Assembly: GCA_035283685.1 (NCBI GenBank)
Contig: DATETJ010000002.1
Coordinates: forward strand, 1 to 64,000
Length of the DNA: 64,000 bases
From: Candidatus Bathyarchaeia archaeon
GTDB taxonomy: Archaea; Thermoproteota; Bathyarchaeia; Bathyarchaeales; Bathyarchaeaceae
Direction: 5' to 3'
The notes beneath the pieces were generated by a model that saw only the letters and a program-made list of their open reading frames with translations, made no database searches and was not told the DNA's origin. Below, in pieces: positions 26,827 through 35,579 of this stretch. Numbering within the stretch: the stretch's first letter is position 1; every line of letters begins with the position of its first letter. The position numbers and the translations under genes were made by a program.

Positions 26827-27483
26827 ACGAACCTCGTTATTTTTGGTCCTCCTGGCGCTGGTAAGGGCACGTACGCGACTAAACTAGCTGAAAGATTTGG
26901 TCTTTCAGCCATTGCTACGGGAGACATTTTTCGAGCAGAAGTCAAGAGCAATTCAGCTTTAGGAAAGAAGGTTGCGAATTATCTGCAAAGCGGCAAGCTG
27001 GTCCCAGACAATATAGTCAATGGAGTATTGGAAGACTGTTTGAGCAAGCCTGAAAGCAGCCATGGCGTTATTCTGGATGGCTATCCTCGCACGGTTGAGC
27101 AAGCAAAGGCGCTCGATGCCATAACGAAGATTGACGCGATCATTACCTTAGCTGTGCCAGAATGGGTAGTGGTTGAACGCTTGTCCAATCGAAGGATTTG
27201 CCGAAGCTGCGGAGCAATATACAACATCAAATACTCGCCTAAACCCAAAGTTGACCTAAAGTGTGATAAGTGCGGTGGAGAGCTTTACCAACGTGAAGAC
27301 GACAGAGCCGAGGTCATCAGGGAACGCCTGAGGGTCTACGAGAGACAGACCCAGCCGTTGATTGATTATTATAAGAAGAAGAGAGCCAAGTTCATCACAA
27401 TCAAGAACATTCAGGTTGACTCCCCTATCAATGAGGTTTTCCAAGAAATATCGGATGGGCTGAAACAAGCCAAGCTAGTTTAA
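26827..27483 (+). CDS. adk: Adenylate kinase with an apparent non-AUG (ACG) start
   Basis: This nucleoside monophosphate kinase makes 2 ADP from ATP and AMP. It is about 218 residues of the bacterial-type (zinc-LID) form. The P-loop GPPGAGKGT follows NLVIF; ATGDIFRAE, LDGYPRT and the LID with two CxxC pairs (CRSCG, CDKCGG) are intact. The frame contains no ATG, GTG or TTG between its upstream stop at 26758 and residue 68. The codon aligning with the usual initiator Met is ACG at 26827. Translation may start at ACG, depend on coupling to rpl24e, or the base may be a sequencing error. Adk sits where archaeal clusters often have ndk. Confidence 0.85.
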   Translation, partial: TNLVIFGPPGAGKGTYATKLAERFGLSAIATGDIFRAEVKSNSALGKKVANYLQSGKLVPDNIVNGVLEDCLSKPESSHGVILDGYPRTVEQAKALDAITKIDAIITLAVPEWVVVERLSNRRICRSCGAIYNIKYSPKPKVDLKCDKCGGELYQREDDRAEVIRERLRVYERQTQPLIDYYKKKRAKFITIKNIQVDSPINEVFQEISDGLKQAKLV

Positions 27484-27516
27484 GTTCGAGGCAACCACGA
27501 TTTGCGCTGAGTCAAA

Positions 27517-27526
27517 TTATTTATAC
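27517..27526 (+). promoter_or_regulatory. TATA box of the aIF5B gene
   Basis: TTATTTATAC after GTCAAA lies 69 bases before the aIF5B ATG. It is the strongest AT-rich element in the 111-base gap after adk, so infB may have its own promoter in addition to read-through from the ribosomal genes. Confidence 0.5.
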
Positions 27527-27594
27527 GTTGAGACACACCTTCTGATGAAGAAACCTGATTTCGATCGGCTGGTGCGTTTTGAGGCTGCAAGGAA

Positions 27595-29376
27595 ATGCCT
27601 GTTCGGCAACCAATCGTATGCGTTCTCGGTCACATAGACAGTGGCAAGACTAGCCTTTTGGACAAGATTCGGAAGAGCAGTGTCCAAGCCAGAGAAGTTG
27701 GAGGCATGACTCAGCACATTGGCGCCAGCTTCTTCCCCGTAGCCACGTTAAAAGGTCTTGTTGGTCCTTTGCTGAAGCAGTGGAAGGCAAGAATCACTAT
27801 TCCGGGGCTACTTGTGATCGACACTCCTGGGCACGAGGCATTTGTCAACCTTCGTAAACGTGGCGGCGCGGCAGCGGACATTGCCATACTCGTTGTCGAT
27901 GTTTTACGTGGTTTTGAGGCGCAGACTTACGAGTGTGTAGAGATTTTGAAGTCAAGGAAGACACCGTTCTTGGTTGCTGCTAACAAAGTCGACCGGCTGC
28001 CAGGATGGGTGTCCAAGCCTGCGGAGCTTTTGCTCAAATCGTATCAGGGGCAGAACGCCTACGTGCGACAGGATCTTGACGAGCACCTGTATTCGATCAT
28101 GGGTAGTTTTTCGCAGCTGGGCTTCAGAGCTGACCGCTTCGACAAAATCATGGATTTTACCAAGAACGTGGCTATTGTGCCTGTCAGTGCCAAGACGGGC
28201 GAAGGCATTCCCGAGCTTTTAGCTGTGCTGGTGGGTTTGACTCAGCAGTTTCTGCGAAAGCAGTTGCGGACAACTAAGGGTGCAGCGCGGGGCACCATCC
28301 TGGAGGTTAAGGAGGAGCCTGGCTTAGGCGTCACAGTCAACGCAGTTATCTATGATGGCGTGCTCAAGAAGGGCGACACTGTGGTTATAGGCGGCAGAGA
28401 AAAACCCATCGTGACCAAGATTAGGGCGGTTCTGTTGCCCAAGCCTTTGGACGAAATTCGTGATCCCAGAGATAAGTTTTCGTCAGTTGATGAGGTAGCG
28501 GCTGCCAGCGGAGTTAAGATAGCTGCCCCCGATCTGGAGGGAGCAATTGCTGGCGCACCTCTTTACGCTGTGCCTTCTGAAGACCGTGTTGACGAGTTTG
28601 TGCAGATGGTTTCCGAAGAGGTGGAGAAGCTTCGCGTTGCCACGGACATTGAAGGCGTGGTTCTGAAAACGGACACTTTGGGTTCACTTGAAGCCATAGC
28701 CGACATTCTCAAACGGAACGAAATTCCCATTCGCTTGGCGGATGTGGGCGATGTTTCTAAACGAGATATCACCGAAGCTGCCGTGGTCAAGGAACATGAA
28801 CCCTTGTACGGTGCTGTCCTAGCCTTCAACTCCAAGATCCTTCCTGATGCCCAAGAAGAAGCCCGAAACCAAGGCGTCCAAGTCTTTGAACACAACATCA
28901 TCTATCACCTAGTTGACAACTACATGGACTGGATGAGGAAGGAGCAAGAGGCTCGCCTGTCCAAAGAGTTTGAGAGGTTTATCATACCGGCTAAGTTGAA
29001 AGTGTTGCCGGGATTTGTGTTTCGAAAGGCAAAGCCAGCCATATTCGGAGTCGAGATTATTGGTGGCACAATTAAGCCGAAGGTCCCTTTGATGGGCGCA
29101 GATGGAGAGGATTTGGGCGAAATTCTGCAGGTTCAGGATAAGGGTAAGGCGGTTTCAGAAGCTCGCACTGGCATGCAGGTGGCGGTTTCGTTGGAGAAAC
29201 CTGTTTTTGGGCGGCACATCAACGAAGGCGACACACTGCATGTTAAAGTGCCTGAATCTCATGCCAAATTCATGTTGACAAAGTTTCAAGCGCGCTTGGC
29301 ACCTGAAGAGCTTGAAGCTTTAAATGAGTACGTGAACCTGATGAGAAAAAAAACACCGTTCTGGGCAGCAACTTAG
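27595..29376 (+). CDS. infB: Translation initiation factor aIF5B (IF-2 family)
   Basis: This 593-residue GTPase promotes joining of ribosomal subunits. G1 is GHIDSGKT, the switch region GGMTQHIGASFFP, G3 DTPGHEAF, G4 NKVD and G5 SAKTGEG. Domains II and III follow, and the C-terminal domain (about 450-590) includes KLKVLPGFVFRKAKPAIFGVEI. There is no long N-terminal extension, as is normal for archaea. The ATG at 27595 is the only start with the G1 motif near the N-terminus; in-frame sequence above it meets a stop. The MFS gene begins two bases after its stop. Confidence 0.95.
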   Translation: MPVRQPIVCVLGHIDSGKTSLLDKIRKSSVQAREVGGMTQHIGASFFPVATLKGLVGPLLKQWKARITIPGLLVIDTPGHEAFVNLRKRGGAAADIAILVVDVLRGFEAQTYECVEILKSRKTPFLVAANKVDRLPGWVSKPAELLLKSYQGQNAYVRQDLDEHLYSIMGSFSQLGFRADRFDKIMDFTKNVAIVPVSAKTGEGIPELLAVLVGLTQQFLRKQLRTTKGAARGTILEVKEEPGLGVTVNAVIYDGVLKKGDTVVIGGREKPIVTKIRAVLLPKPLDEIRDPRDKFSSVDEVAAASGVKIAAPDLEGAIAGAPLYAVPSEDRVDEFVQMVSEEVEKLRVATDIEGVVLKTDTLGSLEAIADILKRNEIPIRLADVGDVSKRDITEAAVVKEHEPLYGAVLAFNSKILPDAQEEARNQGVQVFEHNIIYHLVDNYMDWMRKEQEARLSKEFERFIIPAKLKVLPGFVFRKAKPAIFGVEIIGGTIKPKVPLMGADGEDLGEILQVQDKGKAVSEARTGMQVAVSLEKPVFGRHINEGDTLHVKVPESHAKFMLTKFQARLAPEELEALNEYVNLMRKKTPFWAAT

Positions 29377-29378
29377 TT

Positions 29379-30608
29379 ATGGTGATGAAAACGGAAAGTA
29401 ACCCCAGCCCAGTAAAGGAAAAGCAACCGATCACGAAGCTGTTTCTCCCCTCAATGGCTGTGTCACAGTTCGCCACGAGCCCTTTGAGTGTTCTGACTAG
29501 CTTATTTCTGGTTGATTTGGCGCTTACTTTTCAAGTGCCCGTCGGCGTTATGGGGCAGATCAACACGGTTTTGTATGTTGTTGCAGTTGCGTTTGCCTTG
29601 CTGATGGGTGTTCTGAGCGTTAGATTCAGGCACAAATTGCTTTTGATGGCAGGTCTGGTTTTGCTAAGCGTATCGGGTTTAGGCTTTTTCGTTGCCACAG
29701 ATTTCAGTTTGATGTGCTTCTTCAACGCATTGAGTGGAGTGGGAATCGCTATGGTTGTTCCCATGACGATGGCGTTGGTGGGGGAACACTTGCCTTTTGA
29801 AAAAAGGTCAAACGCAATCGGCTGGATTGTCGCCAGCGGCGCGGTTGCCTACTTTGTAGGGGCACCTGCAATGAGCGCAATTGCAGGGATGGGTGGCTGG
29901 CGGCTAGCCATCCTTGGATTCGTGATGCCCGTGTCTTTCATGGGCGTGATAATGGCTCTTATCGGCGTGCCGTCGAAATCGTCAAACGCCGAGTATGCTG
30001 GCAGACAGGTTTATTTGATGAGTTTCAAAGAGGTTCTCTCAAACAGATCCGCACTTGCATCTTTGATCGGGAACGTTTTGCGTTTGGCCGCTTTCGCAGC
30101 TATTCTGCTTTACGGCGCTTCTTTTGTCAGACAGCAGTTTGCAATATCGGTGAACGTTGCTTCGATTGTTGTCCTAGGTGCAGCGTTATGTTACACATTG
30201 GGCAGCATCGTTACCGGTCCAATTGTAAACAGGTTCGGGAGAAAACGATCAACAATATTCACAGCTCTTCTGGCAGGAATGTTCACGATCACCTATGCGT
30301 ACACTGCAAACATGTGGCTTTCTCTGACACTTCTCTTCGTGGCAAGCTGGTTTTCTGGGATGGCAACGTCAGCGGCCACTAGCTTAACCTTAGAGCAGGT
30401 CCCGAAGTATCGTGGCACAATGATGTCAATAAACACAGCTGCCGTAAACTCAGGGTCAGCCCTTGGAGCGGCTATCGGTGGAGTTGCCCTTCTCGTCTAT
30501 GATTACCAGATTTTAGGAGCAGTTCTTGGAGGAATGGGCTTAGTCGCTGGACTGATCTTCTATCCTCTAACCCGAGACGTTCGAAAAGAAGAGTCAATGA
30601 GTGCGTGA
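29379..30608 (+). CDS. Major facilitator superfamily transporter
   Basis: This 409-residue membrane protein has about twelve hydrophobic helices. The second half carries NRFGRKRST (D/N-R-x-G-R-K/R) between helices 8 and 9, the clearest MFS signature. The first half has a weaker RFRHK equivalent. It looks like the sugar/drug type of carrier (DHA-like) but the substrate is unknown. It starts two bases after infB and is presumably transcribed with it, an association that is probably incidental. Confidence 0.88.
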   Translation: MVMKTESNPSPVKEKQPITKLFLPSMAVSQFATSPLSVLTSLFLVDLALTFQVPVGVMGQINTVLYVVAVAFALLMGVLSVRFRHKLLLMAGLVLLSVSGLGFFVATDFSLMCFFNALSGVGIAMVVPMTMALVGEHLPFEKRSNAIGWIVASGAVAYFVGAPAMSAIAGMGGWRLAILGFVMPVSFMGVIMALIGVPSKSSNAEYAGRQVYLMSFKEVLSNRSALASLIGNVLRLAAFAAILLYGASFVRQQFAISVNVASIVVLGAALCYTLGSIVTGPIVNRFGRKRSTIFTALLAGMFTITYAYTANMWLSLTLLFVASWFSGMATSAATSLTLEQVPKYRGTMMSINTAAVNSGSALGAAIGGVALLVYDYQILGAVLGGMGLVAGLIFYPLTRDVRKEESMSA

Positions 30609-30685
30609 GAAGCCTGCTCCTGTTTCTTGGCTAATCATATTAGGAACACGTTACGCAATAGTGAACTGCGACAGAGGAAGACAAA

Positions 30686-31753
30686 GTGAGCGAAAGAGCT
30701 TTTGAACAACTGGCAAAAGCCTTGGACAAACTTCCAAACGGTTTCCCCCAAACACCATCCCGCATCGAAATCCAGATTCTGAAGAAAATCTTTTCGCCCG
30801 ATGAGGCGTCATTAGCAGGTCAACTGGGCGGAAAAATGGAAACAGCCGAAGTCATCGCCGGACGCGTTGGACTTTCTGTGCAAGAAGCGTCAAGTAAGCT
30901 GATGAGCATGGCGGAACGTGGTCTCTTATGGTATTCCGAACGAGAAGGCAAGCCACGCTTTAGGCTTGCGCCCTTCGTGGTCGGCATCTATGAAGCACAG
31001 CTGGAGACCCTTGACCACGAGCTTGCCCATATGGTTGAGAAATACCTGTCCGAAGGCGGCGCAGCTGGAATCATGAAGCCACAGCCTGCTCTGCACCGTG
31101 TTATTCCAGCGCAGAAAGCCATGAAATCCGAGTGGATTCTCCCTTACGACGATGTCAAAGCGGTTCTGTTGGCTTCAAAAGTGTTCAACGTTCGAGATTG
31201 CATATGCAGAGCGCAACAGGATTACATTGGCAGAAAGTGCAGTTTTCCAGTGAAGATGTGTCTCAACTTCTCAGCAATCGAAAGACCTGCCAGCCCCGGA
31301 GACATCACACAAGAAGAAGCATTAGCTATACTTGACAAGGCTGAGGAAATCGGTTTAGTGCATACTGTGAGCAATGTCATGAAAGGCTTTGGCTACGTGT
31401 GCAACTGCTGTGGATGCTGCTGCGGCATACTACGAGGAATCACCGACTGGGGCATCGAAAATTCAGTAGCCTACGCCAACTACTACTCCGTAATCAACCC
31501 AGACGAGTGTCAAGGCTGCGGAACATGCATAACTAGATGCCAAGTCCACGCCATTACCGACCAAAACGGAATCTCAGTCGTAGATCGCGAGCGCTGCATA
31601 GGCTGCGGACTATGCGTCACAGGATGCCCAAACGGCGCAGCCCAGCTTGAACGAAAACCCGAAAGCCAAATAGTTAACCCTCCAGCGGACTTCACAACAT
31701 GGGAGCAACAGCGCCTACTGTACCGAGGGCTAGATCACCAAAGCGAAAAGTGA
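30686..31753 (+). CDS. Winged-helix/4Fe-4S ferredoxin-like protein
   Basis: This 355-residue protein has three parts. Residues about 20-110 look like a winged helix (ETAEVIAGRVGLSVQEASSKLMSMAERGLLWYSEREGKPRF). The middle has scattered cysteines, including VRDCICRAQ, RKCSFPVKMC and the cysteine-dense VCNCCGCCCG. The C-terminus has two 4Fe-4S motifs, CQGCGTCITRCQVH and CIGCGLCVTGCPNG. Proteins of this layout occur in anaerobes and may couple cluster state to regulation or electron transfer. The start is GTG at 30686 with GAGGAAG upstream. Confidence 0.85.
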   Translation: MSERAFEQLAKALDKLPNGFPQTPSRIEIQILKKIFSPDEASLAGQLGGKMETAEVIAGRVGLSVQEASSKLMSMAERGLLWYSEREGKPRFRLAPFVVGIYEAQLETLDHELAHMVEKYLSEGGAAGIMKPQPALHRVIPAQKAMKSEWILPYDDVKAVLLASKVFNVRDCICRAQQDYIGRKCSFPVKMCLNFSAIERPASPGDITQEEALAILDKAEEIGLVHTVSNVMKGFGYVCNCCGCCCGILRGITDWGIENSVAYANYYSVINPDECQGCGTCITRCQVHAITDQNGISVVDRERCIGCGLCVTGCPNGAAQLERKPESQIVNPPADFTTWEQQRLLYRGLDHQSEK

Positions 31754-31773
31754 TCAAAGCTTCAACCCTAACG

Positions 31774-33585
31774 CTATGGTTTAGCTTCATCCACTTCTAT
31801 TGGCGAGTCGCTCCGCTGCTTGTCTTGGATTTTTCTTATGAACGTCACTGCTTCGCCGAGTCCGTGTGGAAGATAGATGGGCTTCATTCCCTGTCCGTAC
31901 AGGTTGAAACCAATTCTTGCCTGAAGCCCAAATATGGCTAGTCCGATTGCGCATGGGACGAGTCCGAAAAGCATGGTCAGTGTCTGTTGCGAAATTAGTT
32001 GGGGAGAATGCGCAGCAAGTGTATTCAGCGATTGCTCGATCGATGAGATGAACGAGGATTTCAATATGGTTCTCCACAGAGGTTCAAGCAACACGGTTAC
32101 CGTTGGCACGAAGCTGGCTATCAATATCTTCCATGGGAATCTTCTTGTGTGCTCAATGTATGAAATGCTCGGGTAAGGAATCTCGGTGACTTTTCTTGAT
32201 ATGCGTCCATGCTTAACGAAGAGTCTTCTGTCCGTCGCTACAACAGCCCAACTGCCCGCCAACCAAGTCTTGAGGACATGTTCTGGCTCAGCCAAGGTGA
32301 GGAGGGCTTCAGGCGGTATGTGATTCATGCCGCTTTCCTTGATCATCTGTTCGGTTATAGCGTCATCGAGTTTTTTCATGATCTTGTAGGAAGTCAGATT
32401 TCTCGCTCTTTCCTTAGCGTTTGTTGAGAGTCGGTTCCATAAGTCATGGTCGTCAACTAGGCTCTGTATCGCCTTTGCTGCCCCTTCTGCATCTTCTGGG
32501 CCCTCTAGGTGCATGCCTTCACGACCGTTCTTGATCAGCCATGATTGCCCGCCAACTCCTGAGGTTATGACAGGGACGCCAACATACATGAATTCTAGTT
32601 GGCTCAACCCGAGCGCTTCAAGCCTGCTCATGAGTATGTTGATGAACGAGGATTTGATGAGCAGAATCTTGTCCTTATCGTCGAGTTCGCCGAGACAGGT
32701 GACGTTTTGCAGATGGCTGGCTTCCGCCTTAACCTTGTCCGCGTAGTGTGAATCTCCTCTTCCCGCTATGACGAAATGTATGTCTGGCCTGTTCTCGAGC
32801 ATTTCTGCCACCTTTAGAATAGCCATTGTGTTCTTTCTTTCTTCAAGGGTTCCAAGATAAGACACGATCTTGGCGTCGGGTGAAAGCTTGTGTTTTCTCA
32901 AGAAGGCTTTGGTGTCTGATGCTGCGTACTTCAAGTACAGTTCTTCGTTTACGCCGCCTGGAAAGAGAAGACATTTTTCCCCCTTTGCGCCCATCTTGAC
33001 CTTGGCATCTTTTTCCAGTGGTGTAACAACAAGCACTAGATTTGCAGTTTTGAGGATCTGAGACAATGACAATCGGTTCCACGCCATTCGGAAGGTTCGC
33101 TCAAGAAGAGAATAGCCTTTCGGAGACGGCTCCTGGAAATGCGACATGTGACAGAACACAATTGGATCTTTGTAACCGCCTAAATCTCTCATGTACCGCC
33201 TCCAAGCAACGAATTTGGCGACTTCTTCCGGGCCGTTCCAAAGTGTGCTGTGAGTAATGAGCACGTTCAATTTGAATTCATCAACAATCTTTTCTAACAC
33301 GTGCACACAATCTCTGAAGTTGATACGACGACGCGGCCACTTCACAAGATAACTGTCCACACGAATTATCGGAATGCCCAGCTCTTGATCATCCACGAAA
33401 ACGTAGCGTCTGGTTCTGGTGAGGCTTTTTGAAGGAATAACCTCAACCCCATCGTGATAAACGCTGGTAATCAGATACGCCTCATGTCCAAGAGCAATGA
33501 AGTCTCTAACCATTCGCTGGGCGACTAGTTCTTGACCCTTGCTTGTGCTCGTTTGATACATCAGCACGCCGATTCGTTTTTTCAA
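31774..33585 (-). CDS. GT4-family glycosyltransferase fused to a membrane PH-like tail
   Basis: This 603-residue protein has a GT-B glycosyltransferase of family 4 type at about 1-410. SKGQELVAQRMVRDFIALGHEAYLI begins it, LGTLEERKN is the donor strand, and SRLEALGLSQLEFMYVGVPVI contains the E-x7-E pair. After residue 420 there is a PH-like/bPH domain (WAVVATDRRLFVKHGRI) and then hydrophobic segments at about 495-515 and 545-565, so the enzyme is probably membrane-tethered. The upstream HAD gene overlaps it by four bases, so the two are cotranscribed. Confidence 0.85.
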   Translation of the reverse strand: MKKRIGVLMYQTSTSKGQELVAQRMVRDFIALGHEAYLITSVYHDGVEVIPSKSLTRTRRYVFVDDQELGIPIIRVDSYLVKWPRRRINFRDCVHVLEKIVDEFKLNVLITHSTLWNGPEEVAKFVAWRRYMRDLGGYKDPIVFCHMSHFQEPSPKGYSLLERTFRMAWNRLSLSQILKTANLVLVVTPLEKDAKVKMGAKGEKCLLFPGGVNEELYLKYAASDTKAFLRKHKLSPDAKIVSYLGTLEERKNTMAILKVAEMLENRPDIHFVIAGRGDSHYADKVKAEASHLQNVTCLGELDDKDKILLIKSSFINILMSRLEALGLSQLEFMYVGVPVITSGVGGQSWLIKNGREGMHLEGPEDAEGAAKAIQSLVDDHDLWNRLSTNAKERARNLTSYKIMKKLDDAITEQMIKESGMNHIPPEALLTLAEPEHVLKTWLAGSWAVVATDRRLFVKHGRISRKVTEIPYPSISYIEHTRRFPWKILIASFVPTVTVLLEPLWRTILKSSFISSIEQSLNTLAAHSPQLISQQTLTMLFGLVPCAIGLAIFGLQARIGFNLYGQGMKPIYLPHGLGEAVTFIRKIQDKQRSDSPIEVDEAKP

Positions 33586-34412
33586 TCTTCACCCATCCTG
33601 TATGGATTCGTTTTAACCATGGGGAAACCAGAATCGAACACAAGATCATTCGCCAGAAGCAGGGTCAAGAAATCTGCTACTTCCCTAGACTTCACAAAAT
33701 AGTCGCAAACAAGATTCTTCCAACTGTTGTCTTCACGAATCACTCCTAAGCTGACGTCGCATGCAGTAAATGCGGAGTTGTCCACTTCGGAGTCTCCCAT
33801 GCATAGCGCGGCGTCCTCCAATTTCAGTTCTTTGCGAATCTCTCTAACCGCCTTGCCCTTGTCCACCACAACTGGATAAACATCATAAAACGGTCGCCCC
33901 GGATATTCGATGACTTCCAGGTCTAGCTTCTTGCAGAAGCTGGCGATCATGTCAGCTTTCGATTTGGCTGCCCCTGTGTCAGAGGCTTGACGCCAGTCGA
34001 GGCAGAAAGCAACGGTTTGTCCATGTGAATCTTGTTTTTCTTCCACGAACAAGTCAGCATCCTTGGCATTTGGCTTCGCATACTGCAGGCCAAGGGCGAT
34101 ACGCTCAAGCGCCGTTTCGAGAAGAAAGTGTTCCTTGATAGTATTGCCGATTTTCTTCTCAATTCCCGCGATTCCACCCCAAGCGTGAGCAAAGGGGGTT
34201 CTCGGAAGTAGAAATGAGAGGTCTTTTGTGCTTACGATTATGATTGGAATGAATTTGCTGATGCGCTGAAGCACTGTGCGCGTTTTTGCTGGAACTTGTG
34301 AATGGCTTCTTGAAGCGTTCAATGGGCTTATGGTGCCATCATAATCTAGGAACAGGGATTTGACACGAATTTGGTAACATGAAGCTTTGTTGCATTTGCT
34401 CTTGTGAAGCAT
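33582..34412 (-). CDS. HAD-IIB hydrolase (trehalose-phosphatase/sucrose-phosphatase-like)
   Basis: This 276-residue HAD phosphatase has FLDYDGTISPL (motif I, DxD), IIIVSTKD (motif II), a Lys in VVDKGKAVREI (motif III), and CMGDSEVDNSAF (motif IV). The C2B-type cap lies between motifs II and III. The layout resembles trehalose-6-phosphate or mannosyl-3-phosphoglycerate phosphatases. Being cotranscribed with a GT4 enzyme, it may dephosphorylate the glycosylated product, which would fit a compatible-solute or glycolipid pathway. The substrate is an inference only. Confidence 0.82.
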   Translation of the reverse strand: MLHKSKCNKASCYQIRVKSLFLDYDGTISPLNASRSHSQVPAKTRTVLQRISKFIPIIIVSTKDLSFLLPRTPFAHAWGGIAGIEKKIGNTIKEHFLLETALERIALGLQYAKPNAKDADLFVEEKQDSHGQTVAFCLDWRQASDTGAAKSKADMIASFCKKLDLEVIEYPGRPFYDVYPVVVDKGKAVREIRKELKLEDAALCMGDSEVDNSAFTACDVSLGVIREDNSWKNLVCDYFVKSREVADFLTLLLANDLVFDSGFPMVKTNPYRMGED

Positions 34413-34547
34413 AAAATCCCCGTTCTAGATTGAGATGTAACAGAAGGATGTGTTTGACTGAATGTCTGCTATGCTGTTCTTGCTCTTATAAGCCTATATG
34501 AAAAGTGTTCTACAGAAATAACGAGAAAGGGTTAACCGCTTGATTTT

Positions 34548-34798
34548 TCACACGGGCATTACTATTGTTTGCTCACCAGCTCCGTAGGTGATGGTTTTTC
34601 CTTCTAGGAAGAGTTGTCCTACGAGTGCGCAGGCTACGGCGTCCAGTTCGTGTTCGTTCATCTTGTCGTTGAGTCCCGTTATTCCCTTCTTTTCCAAGCC
34701 TGCTCTCAGTTTTCTTTGTCCCTGTTGTTTTCAAGGGATTTTCGGAATGTCTTGAGCGCGTGCTTGGGAATCAACTGTGTGATTGTTGAACAGATATG
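34548..34798 (-). pseudogene. Decayed C-terminal remnant of a DUF429-type (RNase H-like) gene
   Basis: Two reading frames on the minus strand join into one plausible protein. Upstream is a stretch with LIPKHALKTFRKSLENNRDKEN ending in a stop near 34716. It is continued in a different frame by KLRAGLEKKGITGLNDK and NEHELDAVACALVGQLFLEGK, ending at TGA 34548. The HELDAVACAL segment is typical of the C-terminus of DUF429 predicted nucleases. The N-terminal two thirds are missing and there is a frameshift, so this is a fossil. The pilin promoter at 34801 now abuts the break. Confidence 0.6.
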
Positions 34799-34800
34799 CG

Positions 34801-34814
34801 AAAAGGTTTATCAC
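34801..34814 (+). promoter_or_regulatory. BRE/TATA promoter of the pilin-like gene
   Basis: GCGAAAAGGTTTATCAC (A-rich BRE then TTTATC) lies 45-58 bases before the ATG at 34859. An AAGGTG ribosome binding site follows at 34845. The region just downstream is very AT-rich. Confidence 0.55.
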
Positions 34815-34858
34815 ATATTACGATATAATAAACGCATATTTGCTAAGGTGTCAGACCT

Positions 34859-35260
34859 ATGTGGAAGATCATCAAAAGTAAGAAGGCGTTAAGTCCTGTC
34901 ATAGCAGCTGTCATTTTGATCGGCGTGACCATAGCAATAAGTGTAGCTGTGGGAGCGTGGACGAGTGCCCTAACGTTCAACTACATGAAGACCGAGGAAC
35001 TAAAGATCATTAGCCACACATGGAGCGCAAACAATGCCTACATCGATGTGTACGTTAAGAACACTGGGTCGGCAGCCTTGACCGTCCAGGATGTCAGAGT
35101 GAACGATGTAACGAACGGCACTGCGTTGAGTATCTCATTGAGCAGTGGGCAAAGCAAAACTGTCACCATAATTGGACCCTTCATCTCTGGTGCAAAATAC
35201 GAATTCGCACTACTAACTGCCACAGGCAACAAGTTCACGTACGCTGCCACAGCGCCTTGA
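34859..35260 (+). CDS. Type IV pilin-like surface protein (archaellin/pilin N-terminal domain)
   Basis: This 133-residue protein has the class III signal sequence of archaeal type IV pilins. A short basic head, WKIIKSKKA, is followed by the hydrophobic LSPVIAAVILIGVTIAISVAVGAW. The DUF1628/archaeal pilin cleavage site is expected after KKA. The rest is a beta-rich exposed domain with N-x-T sites (KNTGSAALTV, NGTALSI). It is presumably processed by a prepilin peptidase and assembled into a pilus or left membrane-bound. It stands alone; no assembly ATPase is nearby. Confidence 0.88.
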   Translation: MWKIIKSKKALSPVIAAVILIGVTIAISVAVGAWTSALTFNYMKTEELKIISHTWSANNAYIDVYVKNTGSAALTVQDVRVNDVTNGTALSISLSSGQSKTVTIIGPFISGAKYEFALLTATGNKFTYAATAP

Positions 35261-35579
35261 CCTGCGCGGGCACACTACTCCATACTCGATCCCTTCGAGA
35301 GACAAAGTGATCAGATTAACCGCCACGGGTCATTTTTCATCAGCAGAGCCCATTGGACCCGCCAAAAAACTGTTCTCCAGAGTAACGTGGGATAGACAAT
35401 TATTCCCCTTTTCCTCATTCTAACCAACGCTGGCGAGGACAAGCCTCAAGCTAGCTGACACAGTCTTCAGATATGTTACCAACATGGACGGAGCAGAGAC
35501 CGCGCTGCACAGGATATTGGACACCCAATGTCCGCTTGCTCCCGTAACTCTCCGTTTTTCTTATGTCAGAGAGGAAGTA
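35261..35579 (+). other. 319-base gap with an unassigned C-terminal-like fragment
   Basis: I see no full gene. One plus frame from a stop near 35428 reads PTLARTSLKLADTVFRYV, then an MDGAETALHRILD segment and LRFSYVREEVSYD before its stop at about 35588. It is protein-like in composition but has no recognised family, and I would not call it a gene. No tRNA or clear terminator is seen. Confidence 0.3.
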
